The position numbers and the translations under genes are program-made. Source: an uncultured Clostridia bacterium (lineage in GTDB: Bacteria > Bacillota > Clostridia > Christensenellales > Borkfalkiaceae). Taken from it: a stretch of DNA of 5,385 nucleotides. The notes beneath the pieces were generated by a model. That model was not told where the DNA came from and ran no database searches. It worked only from the letters and a program-made list of their open reading frames with translations. The stretch's first letter is position 1; the number at the start of each line of letters is the position of its first letter. Positions 1-5,001 of the stretch are shown here, piece after piece. The stretch spans positions 1-5,385 of the forward strand of contig CANREU010000111.1 of the NCBI GenBank assembly GCA_947629725.1, in the 5' to 3' direction.

Positions 1-38
1 ACGAGGAAGGAGGTGAAGAGCGCGCCCTTCTCTCGGCG

Positions 39-87
39 CCCCCTCTTGGGGGAGCTGTCACGGCTGCCCTTGCCGTGACGGAGGGGG
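39..87. repeat. Composite palindromic intergenic element
   Basis: This element is built from nested inverted repeats. CCCCC (39-43) and GGGGG (48-52) flank a TCTT loop. GTCACGGC (57-64) and GCCGTGAC (72-79) form a perfect 8-bp stem with a 7-nt loop. The outer CCCCCTC (39-45) can also pair with GAGGGGG (81-87), so a local hairpin competes with a long-range stem. From memory, similar elements with CCCC/GGGG and GTCACGGC/GCCGTGAC arms are scattered between genes in many gut Clostridia; I could not check this here. I see no transposase or coding potential. It is most likely a REP- or MITE-like dispersed repeat. Confidence 0.6.
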
Positions 88-110
88 TGTTTACGACAAG
101 CGTGGGCGAA

Positions 111-132
111 CCCCCTCCCCTACCCCTCCCCC
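111..132 (-). other. G-quadruplex motif on the minus strand
   Basis: The plus strand reads C5-T-C4-TA-C4-T-C5, so the minus strand has four runs of four or five guanines separated by loops of only 1, 2 and 1 nt. This fits the canonical intramolecular G-quadruplex pattern with very short loops. It lies downstream of the spo0A-like gene's terminator on that gene's transcribed strand, so it would appear in read-through RNA. The last C runs also pair with G runs at 140-148 in a 9-bp stem, so duplex and quadruplex forms would compete. Confidence 0.6.
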
Positions 133-210
133 TGACGCAGGGGGAGGGCAAGTGTTGAAATACCCCGCCCCCTGACGCAAGGGGAGGGCAAGTGTTGAAA
201 TACCCCACCC
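131..210. repeat. Two tandem 40-bp repeat units
   Basis: Units 131-170 and 171-210 are identical at 38 of 40 positions; the differences are G140/A180 and G167/A207. The ten bases before them (121-130) match the end of the unit at 9 of 10 positions, so a partial third copy precedes them. Each unit has the core TGACGCA, then a GGGGAGGG run, then AAGTGTTGAAATACCCC. In the first copy CCCTCCCCC (124-132) and GGGGGAGGG (140-148) form a perfect 9-bp stem around the TGACGCA loop. No gene is visible here. Confidence 0.8.
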
Positions 211-238
211 ACTTCAAAGGGGGCAGGAGCGCGGGCGT

Positions 239-284
239 AAAAAATTATGCGGAAGCGCCCCCGCCCATGCGGGCGGGGGCATAA
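239..284 (-). terminator. Rho-independent terminator of the spo0A-like gene
   Basis: Read on the minus strand, 20 nt after the stop codon, there is a perfect 10-bp GC stem: GCCCCCGCCC (280-271) and GGGCGGGGGC (266-257) around a 4-nt loop. An outer pairing of TTATGC (284-279) with GCATAA (250-245) can enclose a slightly shortened form of it. Six Ts (244-239) follow directly. The stem strength, T-run and distance from the stop all fit an intrinsic terminator for the gene at 305-1060. Confidence 0.85.
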
Positions 285-304
285 GGAGAGGAAGAGCGCA
301 TGGG

Positions 305-1060
305 TCAAACCATGCTCTCGAGAATGAGCTTGTCTGCAACGAGCGCGATAAATTCGCTGTTCGTAGGTTTCTCGGTGCCGATGTAGACGCGCGCGCCGAA
401 GATGGCGTTCACCGCGTCGATCCGTCCCCTGTTCCATGCCACCTCGATGGCGTGGCGGATGGCGCGCTCCACCTTGCTCGCTGTCGTGTTGAACCGCTCG
501 CCGATAACGGGATAGAGCCCCTTTGTGACATTGTTGATGACGTGCGGGTCCTCCACCGCCATCTTGATCCCCTCGCGGAGGTACCCGTACCCCTTGATAT
601 GGGGCGGGATGCCGATGGAAATGAAGATATTGGAGATGCGCTCGTCTAACGAGGAGGGACGGCGGCGCTCGAACTTCTCCCTCCCGCCGGCGGGGTCGGG
701 CGAGGAGAGCTCTGCGGCGCGGCTGCCGACGAGTTCCGCCGAAACGGGCTTCATGAAATAGTAGCGCGCCCCGAGCGCGATCGCGCGGTTGATGATGGCG
801 TCGTCCGCAAAGTTGCCGAGGACGATGAAATCGGTCTTCTTGCCGCTCCGCTTCGCCTCTTCGAGCACCGAGAAGCCGTCTTTATTCTTGAGAAACAGGC
901 TCATGACGACCACGGCGGGCGAATGGCTCTCGAGAAGTTTCAGCCCCTCCGCGCCGTCGTCCGTCACCCCGCACACCTCGAACTCCTTCTGCGCCGCAAA
1001 GTAGGCGGCGAGCTCCCCCGCAAACCCTTCGTTGCTTTCCATGATCAGGATCCGTTTCAT
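305..1060 (-). CDS. spo0A: Spo0A-family response regulator with degenerate receiver
   Basis: This 251-aa protein has the length of Spo0A, the master regulator of sporulation entry, which binds 0A boxes and acts with RNA polymerase. The C-terminal DNA-binding domain (about 136-251) is strongly conserved: HIKGYGYLREGIKM, a TTASKVERAIRHAIEVAW recognition region (192-209), and KPTNSEFIALVADKL near the end. The receiver (about 1-118) aligns without gaps to my memory of B. subtilis Spo0A, but the phosphoacceptor Asp56 position is Ser54 (codon AGC at 899-901). The acidic pair Asp10/Asp11 is Glu8/Ser9, Thr84 is Gly82, and Lys104 is kept. Phosphorelay control is therefore probably lost or altered. The start is ATG 1058-1060 because AGGGG lies 7 nt upstream and residues 1-7 match the family start; an in-frame start further upstream overlaps the promoter region. 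It has its own promoter and terminator. It may be a second Spo0A paralogue or a constitutive form. Membership in the family is certain; the regulatory consequence is inferred. Confidence 0.95.
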   Translation of the reverse strand: MKRILIMESNEGFAGELAAYFAAQKEFEVCGVTDDGAEGLKLLESHSPAVVVMSLFLKNKDGFSVLEEAKRSGKKTDFIVLGNFADDAIINRAIALGARYYFMKPVSAELVGSRAAELSSPDPAGGREKFERRRPSSLDERISNIFISIGIPPHIKGYGYLREGIKMAVEDPHVINNVTKGLYPVIGERFNTTASKVERAIRHAIEVAWNRGRIDAVNAIFGARVYIGTEKPTNSEFIALVADKLILESMV

Positions 1061-1090
1061 TTTCGTTCCCCTTTTTTTGTGAGTAAGCGC

Positions 1091-1119
1091 ATTATAATAC
1101 ACGGCCGCGGATTTGTAAA
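1091..1119 (-). promoter_or_regulatory. Sigma-A-type promoter of the spo0A-like gene
   Basis: On the minus strand TTTACA (1119-1114) is followed by a 17-bp spacer and a perfect TATAAT (1096-1091). Transcription would start near 1084, leaving a leader of about 24 nt that holds the AGGGG ribosome binding site (1072-1068). B. subtilis spo0A uses both sigma-A and sigma-H promoters; I see no convincing sigma-H element here. Confidence 0.8.
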
Positions 1120-1122
1120 GCT

Positions 1123-1138
1123 ATTTTTGTACAAAAAT
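1123..1138. promoter_or_regulatory. 16-bp perfect palindrome upstream of the -35 element
   Basis: ATTTTTGTACAAAAAT is identical to its own reverse complement. It ends 3 bp upstream of the TTTACA -35 element of the spo0A-like promoter. The position suits an operator, an activator site or an A/T-rich UP element. A second, shorter dyad with the same half-sites (ACAAA-A-TTTGT, 1152-1162) lies further upstream. The surrounding stretch (1111-1260) is AT-rich, which raises the chance of an accidental palindrome. Confidence 0.45.
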
Positions 1139-1246
1139 CAAATAATTTTTTACAAAATTTGTCGATTTTTGAATTTTAAGATGTGAAAAGCGCGAAAATC
1201 GATGTTAAGCAGGTTCTTTTCTGCGGAAATGTTTAGAATGAACGAC

Positions 1247-1288
1247 AAAAAAGCGCAAAAAGAGCTCCCGCCATTTTTGAACGGGAGC
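1247..1288 (-). terminator. Rho-independent terminator of the ABC-F gene
   Basis: On the minus strand, 16 nt after the TAA stop, GCTCCCG (1288-1282) pairs with CGGGAGC (1270-1264) around an 11-nt loop. Two T-runs follow: five Ts (1261-1257) and six Ts (1252-1247). This separates the ABC-F transcript from the spo0A-like gene, which has its own promoter downstream. Confidence 0.85.
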
Positions 1289-1304
1289 CGTGATAATTGC
1301 CTTT

Positions 1305-2882
1305 TTATGCGTTCATGAGGTCGACATACTCGTCGAATGTGACGTTTTTGTCGAAAGTTTTCCTGCCGTTTAAAACGATGATGCGGTTGCAGACGGTGTT
1401 CATGAGCTCTTGGTCGTGAGAGGTCAGGAGCATGCACCCCTTGAATGCCACAAGGCCGTTGTTGAGGGAGGTGATGCTCTCGAGGTCGAGGTGGTTGGTG
1501 GGCTCGTCGAAGATGAGGAAGTTCCCCCCCTCGAGCATCATTTTGGCGAGCATGCAGCGCACCTTCTCCCCGCCCGAGAGGACCTTCGCTTCTTTTAAGG
1601 CCTCCTCGCCCGAGAAGAGCATCCGCCCGAGCCAGCCGCGGAGGTACTCCTCGTAATGGTCTTTGGAGAACTGCGAGAGCCACTGCACGAGGGTGAGGGA
1701 ACACCCGTCGAAAAACTCGCCGTTGTCGAGCGGGAAGTAGGAATAGCTGATGGTCTTCCCCCACTTCACCGTGCCCGCGTCGGGCTGCGCCTTGCCCGTG
1801 AGGATGTCGTAGAGCATGGAGACGGAGGTGGACTTATCGGAGATGACGCCGATCTTATCCCCCCGCTGCACCGTGAAGGAAACGTCCGTAAAATACCCCT
1901 CCTTCGTGAGATTTTCCACGATGAGGATGTCGTTGCCGATCTCCCGCTCGTATTTGAATTCGATGAAGGGATATTTGCGGAGGGAGGGCTTGAAGTCGGA
2001 GATGGTGAGTTTTTCGAGCTCCTTCTTGCGCGAAGTCGCCTGCCGCGACTTCGAGGCGTTCGCCGCGAACCGCGCGATGAAGTCCTTGAGTTCCTGCGCG
2101 CGCTGTTCCGCCTTCTTGTTGGCGTCCCGCTGCTGGCGCGCCATGAGCTGGGAGGTCTGATACCAGAAGTCGTAGTTGCCGAGATACAGATTGATCTTGC
2201 CGAAGTCCACGTCGCAGATGTGGGTGCACACCCTGTTCAGAAAGTGGCGGTTGTGGGAGACGATGATGATGGTGTTCTCAAAGTCGAGAAGGTAGTTTTC
2301 GAGCCAGCGCGCCGTCTTTAAGTCGAGGTTGTTGGTGGGCTCGTCGAGAAGGAGGACGTCGGGGTTTCCGAAGAGCGCCTGCGCCAAAAGCACCTTCACC
2401 TTCTTCTTCGCGTCGAGCTCCCCCATCGTCATGTAGTGGTACTCGGCGGGAATGTCGAGCTCGTTGAGGAGGGTGGTCGCGTCCGCTTCCGCCTCCCAGC
2501 CGCCGAGCTCCGCGAACTCCGCCTCGAGCTCGGAGGCGCGCACGCCGTCCTCCTCGGTGAAATCCGCGTGGGCATAGAGGGCGTCCTTCTCGTCCATGAT
2601 CTCCACGAGCCTCCTGTGCCCGAGCATCACGGTGCGGAGAACAGTCTCGAAGTCGTATTTGTTCTGGTTCTGCGCGAGGACGGACATGCGCTCGTTCTTA
2701 TCGAGGACGACCTCCCCCTTGTTGGGCTCGATCTCCCCCGAGAGCACCTTCAAAAAGGTGGACTTCCCCGCGCCATTCGCGCCGATGATGCCGTAGCAGT
2801 TGCCCTTCGTAAACTTTAAGTTGACGTCCTCGAAGAGCTTCTTGCTCCCGTATTGCAAACTGACCCCGTTGACCTGTAACAT
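1305..2882 (-). CDS. ABC-F ATPase, YbiT/YkpA type
   Basis: This 525-aa soluble protein has two ABC ATPase domains and no membrane segments. It is an ABC-F protein, a family that binds the ribosomal E site and relieves stalled or non-productive states. Domain 1 has Walker A GANGAGKST (34-42), Walker B with DEPTNNLD (180-187) and an H-loop SHNRH (209-213). The linker (about 240-295, RFAANASKSRQATSRKK) matches the tRNA-interaction region of YbiT-like members. Domain 2 has signature LSGGEK (435-440), DEPTNHLD (459-466) and SHD (488-490). Its Walker A position reads SDKSTSVSM (348-356), so the ATP-binding lysine is Val354, and the domain 1 signature position reads LDAKKK (156-161). One composite site is intact and the other degraded. 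The start is ATG 2880-2882: AGAGGA lies 4 nt upstream and the protein then begins like the family. An upstream GTG (2904-2906) sits at the predicted transcription start. It looks like a housekeeping factor; no feature marks it as an antibiotic-resistance type. Confidence 0.93.
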   Translation of the reverse strand: MLQVNGVSLQYGSKKLFEDVNLKFTKGNCYGIIGANGAGKSTFLKVLSGEIEPNKGEVVLDKNERMSVLAQNQNKYDFETVLRTVMLGHRRLVEIMDEKDALYAHADFTEEDGVRASELEAEFAELGGWEAEADATTLLNELDIPAEYHYMTMGELDAKKKVKVLLAQALFGNPDVLLLDEPTNNLDLKTARWLENYLLDFENTIIIVSHNRHFLNRVCTHICDVDFGKINLYLGNYDFWYQTSQLMARQQRDANKKAEQRAQELKDFIARFAANASKSRQATSRKKELEKLTISDFKPSLRKYPFIEFKYEREIGNDILIVENLTKEGYFTDVSFTVQRGDKIGVISDKSTSVSMLYDILTGKAQPDAGTVKWGKTISYSYFPLDNGEFFDGCSLTLVQWLSQFSKDHYEEYLRGWLGRMLFSGEEALKEAKVLSGGEKVRCMLAKMMLEGGNFLIFDEPTNHLDLESITSLNNGLVAFKGCMLLTSHDQELMNTVCNRIIVLNGRKTFDKNVTFDEYVDLMNA

Positions 2883-2910
2883 ATTGTCCTCTCTTTCTTT
2901 GTTCACGGGG

Positions 2911-2940
2911 ATTATACCATATTACGGGGGGCTTGGGCAA
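2911..2940 (-). promoter_or_regulatory. Extended -10 promoter of the ABC-F gene
   Basis: On the minus strand TGGTATAAT (2919-2911) is an extended -10 element. A modest -35 candidate TTGCCC (2940-2935) lies 18 bp upstream. The predicted start of transcription, near 2904, leaves a leader of about 22 nt. It also places the in-frame GTG at 2904-2906 at or before the first base of the RNA, which supports ATG 2882 as the true start. Confidence 0.7.
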
Positions 2941-3012
2941 GCGTTTTGGCGGGGTGCGGGAAAACTCGGCCGCCGTATTCTTCGGCTTTTCCGCCCAAAG
3001 GGAGGGAACGCT

Positions 3013-3038
3013 CCCCGTCCCTCTCCGCAGAGACGGGG
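3013..3038. repeat. GC-rich hairpin in the divergent region
   Basis: CCCCGTC (3013-3019) pairs with GACGGGG (3032-3038), and two further pairs follow after one mismatch. It lies between the two divergent promoters, upstream of both, so it should not be transcribed from either. There is no T-run in either direction. It may be a small dispersed repeat or a relic; no function can be read from it. Confidence 0.4.
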
Positions 3039-3046
3039 CGCGGGAT

Positions 3047-3067
3047 ATATGACAGTTCTTGTCATAT
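3047..3067. promoter_or_regulatory. Candidate operator: perfect 8-bp inverted repeat
   Basis: ATATGACA (3047-3054) and TGTCATAT (3060-3067) are perfect inverted repeats with a 5-bp spacer (GTTCT). The 21-bp site ends 12 bp before the TTGACA -35 box of the fusion gene. Arm length, spacing and position fit a dimeric transcription factor acting on that promoter. I do not recognise the binding protein, and no regulator gene lies beside it. Confidence 0.55.
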
Positions 3068-3079
3068 TCGGAAAAAATC

Positions 3080-3107
3080 TTGACAAATTTTTCAAAATTC
3101 TTATAAT
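3080..3107 (+). promoter_or_regulatory. Consensus sigma-A promoter of the fusion gene
   Basis: TTGACA (3080-3085) and TATAAT (3102-3107) are both perfect consensus hexamers with a 16-bp spacer. Transcription would begin near 3114. This rules out the in-frame ATG at 3106, which overlaps the -10 box. The AAGGAG at 3111-3116 lies at the RNA 5' end, about 31 nt from the chosen start, so it is probably not the working ribosome binding site. Confidence 0.88.
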
Positions 3108-3136
3108 GAGAAGGAGATCTTGTCCTGCGGGACGGC

Positions 3137-3140
3137 GAGG
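3137..3140 (+). promoter_or_regulatory. Ribosome binding site that sets the fusion gene start
   Basis: GAGG ends 7 nt before ATG 3148-3150, the normal spacing. It is a modest site, but it is the only one in range of an in-frame start downstream of the promoter. Confidence 0.55.
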
Positions 3141-3147
3141 TGCGGGG

Positions 3148-4905
3148 ATGAAACTTCGGAAAGACAACTTCTTGCTTGCGTGCGACGCGGTGTTCTTGGC
3201 TGCGGGCGGGGCGTGCGGCGCGCTGTACGCCGTGTACGGCGGGCTCCCGCTGAAGGGGGCGGCAGGAGGGACGCTCCTCCTCTGCGCCCTCTTCCACCTC
3301 CTCTGCGCCGTCGTGCGCGGGAAGGGAAGATCGCCCTATCCCTACCTCCTCTCCGGCGGGCTCGCGTGCGCGTTTGCGGGCGACATGGCGCTCGGCGCCT
3401 CACAGGCCGCGGGGGTCATCCTCTCCGCTGCGGGGTATCTCCTCCTCTTTGCGGCGCTCGGCGCGCTGAAACCCCTCGGCTGGCGGGACATCCTCCCCTC
3501 CCTCGTCCTCGCGGCGGGGACGGTGTGCCTCACTTTCCTCCTGCCCGGTCTCTCCTTCGGGAAGATGACGGCGGGGGCGGCCGTGTATGCGGTCGTCCTC
3601 TCTGCGGCGGTCGGCAAGGCGGCGGGCGTCTCGCTCGATCCTTCGTGCGGCCTCTGCGCGCGCCTCCTCCTTCTACCCTGCATCTTCCTCGCCTTCGGCG
3701 ACCTTCTCGCCCTCTTCGCCCTCTATACGGAAGTCCCCGCTTGGCTCCTATCCTGCGGGATCGCCGCGCGCTGTATTTCCCTCTACATGCTGGCACTTTT
3801 CGTGTATTTTGCGGATATGGGGTCGGAAAAACCGTGCATGAACGTGTTGGAGCGGCTCTTCTGCCGCGCCTTTCAGGGAGGGGCGAGGATCGCGATCCCC
3901 TTCCTCCCCTACCGCAAGCCGAAGCTCCTCAATAGCTGTGAGGAGGCCGCCGCGCTCGCGAAGGAGAAGGGGAAGACCCGCGCGCTCGTCGTCACCGATA
4001 AAGGTGTGCGCGCGCACGGACTGCTCGCCCCCGTGACGGAGGCGCTCGGGCGGGCGGGCATAACCTATGAAATTTTCGACGAGACCCCCGCAAATCCCAC
4101 CGTGGAGGCCGTGGAGAGGGCGTATTCCCGTTATCGCGAGGGAAAATGCGACCTTCTTTTCGCCGTGGGTGGAGGCTCGCCGATGGACTGTGCGAAGGGC
4201 GTGTGCGCGAAGGCGATCCGTCCCAAAAAGCCGCTCGTAAAGATGAAGGGGCTTCTCAAAGTCGTGGGGAAAGCGCCCCTCTTTTTCGCCGTTCCGACGA
4301 CTGCGGGCACGGGGAGCGAGGCGACGATCGCCGCCGTCCTCACCGACGGGAAGGCCCATCACAAGTTCACGATCCTCTCCTTCTGCCTCATGCCGAAGTA
4401 CGCAATTCTCGACCCCATGTTCACAAAACCCCTTCCGCCCGCCCCGACCGCGGAGACGGGGCTCGACGCGCTCACCCACGCCGTAGAGGCGTATATCGGG
4501 CGGGCGACGACCTGCTCGACCCGCCGTCTTTCCGTCTCCGCCGTCCGCCGCATCAACGGGTCTCTTCTTGCTGCCTGTAAAAACGGGGAAGACCTTGCGG
4601 CGCGGAAGGAGATGCAGCTCGCGGCATACGAGGCGGGGCTGGCGTTCACCGTCTCCTATGTGGGCTATGTGCACGCCGTCGCCCACTCCCTCGGAGGGGC
4701 GTATAACTACCCGCACGGGCGGACGAACGCCACCCTTCTCCCCATCGTCTTGCGCGCCTACGGGAAAAAGGCGGAGGGACGGCTTGCGAAGCTCGCAAAG
4801 AGAAGCGGCGTGTGCGCGCCCTCCCTCCCCCGCGCGGAGGCGGCCGCCGCCAGAGCGCCCCGCTTTCCGTTTTCGTTCGGCCACAGGCGGGGGAGACAGG
4901 AATGA
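3148..4905 (+). CDS. YhhN/TMEM86-like membrane domain fused to iron alcohol dehydrogenase
   Basis: This 585-aa protein has two parts in one uninterrupted frame. Residues 1-223 form about eight hydrophobic helices (near 8-30, 37-56, 65-84, 87-107, 115-133, 140-156, 170-191, 196-223) and resemble YhhN/TMEM86 lysoplasmalogenases. The two acidic family motifs are visible: AFAGDMALG (Asp79) and AFGDLLAL (Asp185). A histidine found after the first motif in E. coli YhhN appears to be Ala94. Residues from about 231 are a group III iron alcohol dehydrogenase: GGGSPMD (341-347, NAD(P) binding), PTTAGTGSE (383-391), metal ligands Asp440, His444, His509 and His523, plus His513. YhhN proteins release fatty aldehyde from lysoplasmalogen and iron dehydrogenases reduce aldehydes, so a membrane-bound enzyme turning lysoplasmalogen into fatty alcohol is inferred. 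Oddity: after LAKLAKRSGV (545-554) the usual C-terminal helices are missing and a short Arg/Ala/Pro-rich tail ends the protein. Its substrate is not shown by the sequence. Confidence 0.85.
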   Translation: MKLRKDNFLLACDAVFLAAGGACGALYAVYGGLPLKGAAGGTLLLCALFHLLCAVVRGKGRSPYPYLLSGGLACAFAGDMALGASQAAGVILSAAGYLLLFAALGALKPLGWRDILPSLVLAAGTVCLTFLLPGLSFGKMTAGAAVYAVVLSAAVGKAAGVSLDPSCGLCARLLLLPCIFLAFGDLLALFALYTEVPAWLLSCGIAARCISLYMLALFVYFADMGSEKPCMNVLERLFCRAFQGGARIAIPFLPYRKPKLLNSCEEAAALAKEKGKTRALVVTDKGVRAHGLLAPVTEALGRAGITYEIFDETPANPTVEAVERAYSRYREGKCDLLFAVGGGSPMDCAKGVCAKAIRPKKPLVKMKGLLKVVGKAPLFFAVPTTAGTGSEATIAAVLTDGKAHHKFTILSFCLMPKYAILDPMFTKPLPPAPTAETGLDALTHAVEAYIGRATTCSTRRLSVSAVRRINGSLLAACKNGEDLAARKEMQLAAYEAGLAFTVSYVGYVHAVAHSLGGAYNYPHGRTNATLLPIVLRAYGKKAEGRLAKLAKRSGVCAPSLPRAEAAAARAPRFPFSFGHRRGRQE

Positions 4906-4910
4906 AAGAC

Positions 4911-4946
4911 AAAAAAGCTGCCGTTTTGCCTGAAACGACAGCTTTT
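4911..4946. terminator. Shared bidirectional terminator between convergent genes
   Basis: AAAAGCTGCCGTTT (4913-4926) pairs with AAACGACAGCTTTT (4933-4946) with one C-A mismatch around a 6-nt loop. On the minus strand the stem runs straight into six Ts (4916-4911), so it is a good terminator for the ferredoxin gene. On the plus strand the arm ends in four Ts, so it can also end the fusion gene transcript, whose stop codon lies 7 nt before the stem. Confidence 0.85.
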
Positions 4947-4963
4947 ATGTATGATCTGTTTCG

Positions 4964-4986
4964 GACGGCCTTCTGTAAGGACCGTC
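4964..4986 (+). terminator. Second hairpin after the convergent terminator
   Basis: GACGG (4964-4968) pairs with CCGTC (4982-4986), and CCTT (4969-4972) with AAGG (4977-4980), around a CTGT loop with A4981 bulged. On the plus strand TTT follows, so it may be a weak back-up terminator. On the minus strand it lies between the ferredoxin stop and the main terminator without a T-run, and there it could protect the 3' end of the mRNA. Confidence 0.4.
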
Positions 4987-5001
4987 TTTGCATACGCCTG
5001 A

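Noticed and set aside
3..158. End of a plus-strand coding region entering from the left edge
   Set aside because: One frame is open to a stop at 156-158, but it reads straight through the palindromic and C-rich repeats and gives a low-complexity product.
131..210. CRISPR array
   Set aside because: The two 40-bp units abut directly with no unique spacers, and no cas gene is present.
1349..1355. Perfect 0A box TGTCGAA
   Set aside because: It lies inside the ABC-F coding region near its 3' end, where the bases are explained by Phe-Asp-Lys codons. A single chance heptamer is expected in a window of this size.
1818..1845. Frameshift hiding a normal second Walker A motif in the ABC-F gene
   Set aside because: The other frames give a stop or unrelated residues, and the alignment to domain 1 is ungapped on both sides of the degenerate motif.
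1656..2321. 221-codon open frame antisense to the ABC-F gene
   Set aside because: It is a mirror of ABC-F codons, with no recognisable domain or ribosome binding site.
2883..2906. GTG start giving the ABC-F protein eight more residues
   Set aside because: The GTG lies at the predicted transcription start, and the extra codons encode the ribosome binding site of the ATG at 2882.
2800..3147. Upstream extension of the fusion gene reading frame
   Set aside because: The frame is open, but it runs through the ABC-F start region and the perfect promoter at 3080-3107, and the extra residues look like no protein. The ATG at 3106 lies inside the -10 box.
4840..4847. NotI-type GCGGCCGC site as a cloning or assembly scar
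   Set aside because: The site sits in an Ala-rich GC-rich codon run where it arises naturally, and no vector-like sequence flanks it.
3748..4884. 378-codon open frame antisense to the fusion gene
   Set aside because: Long antisense frames are expected in GC-rich coding DNA. The product is Arg/Gly-rich and family-less, while the plus strand shows clear dehydrogenase motifs.
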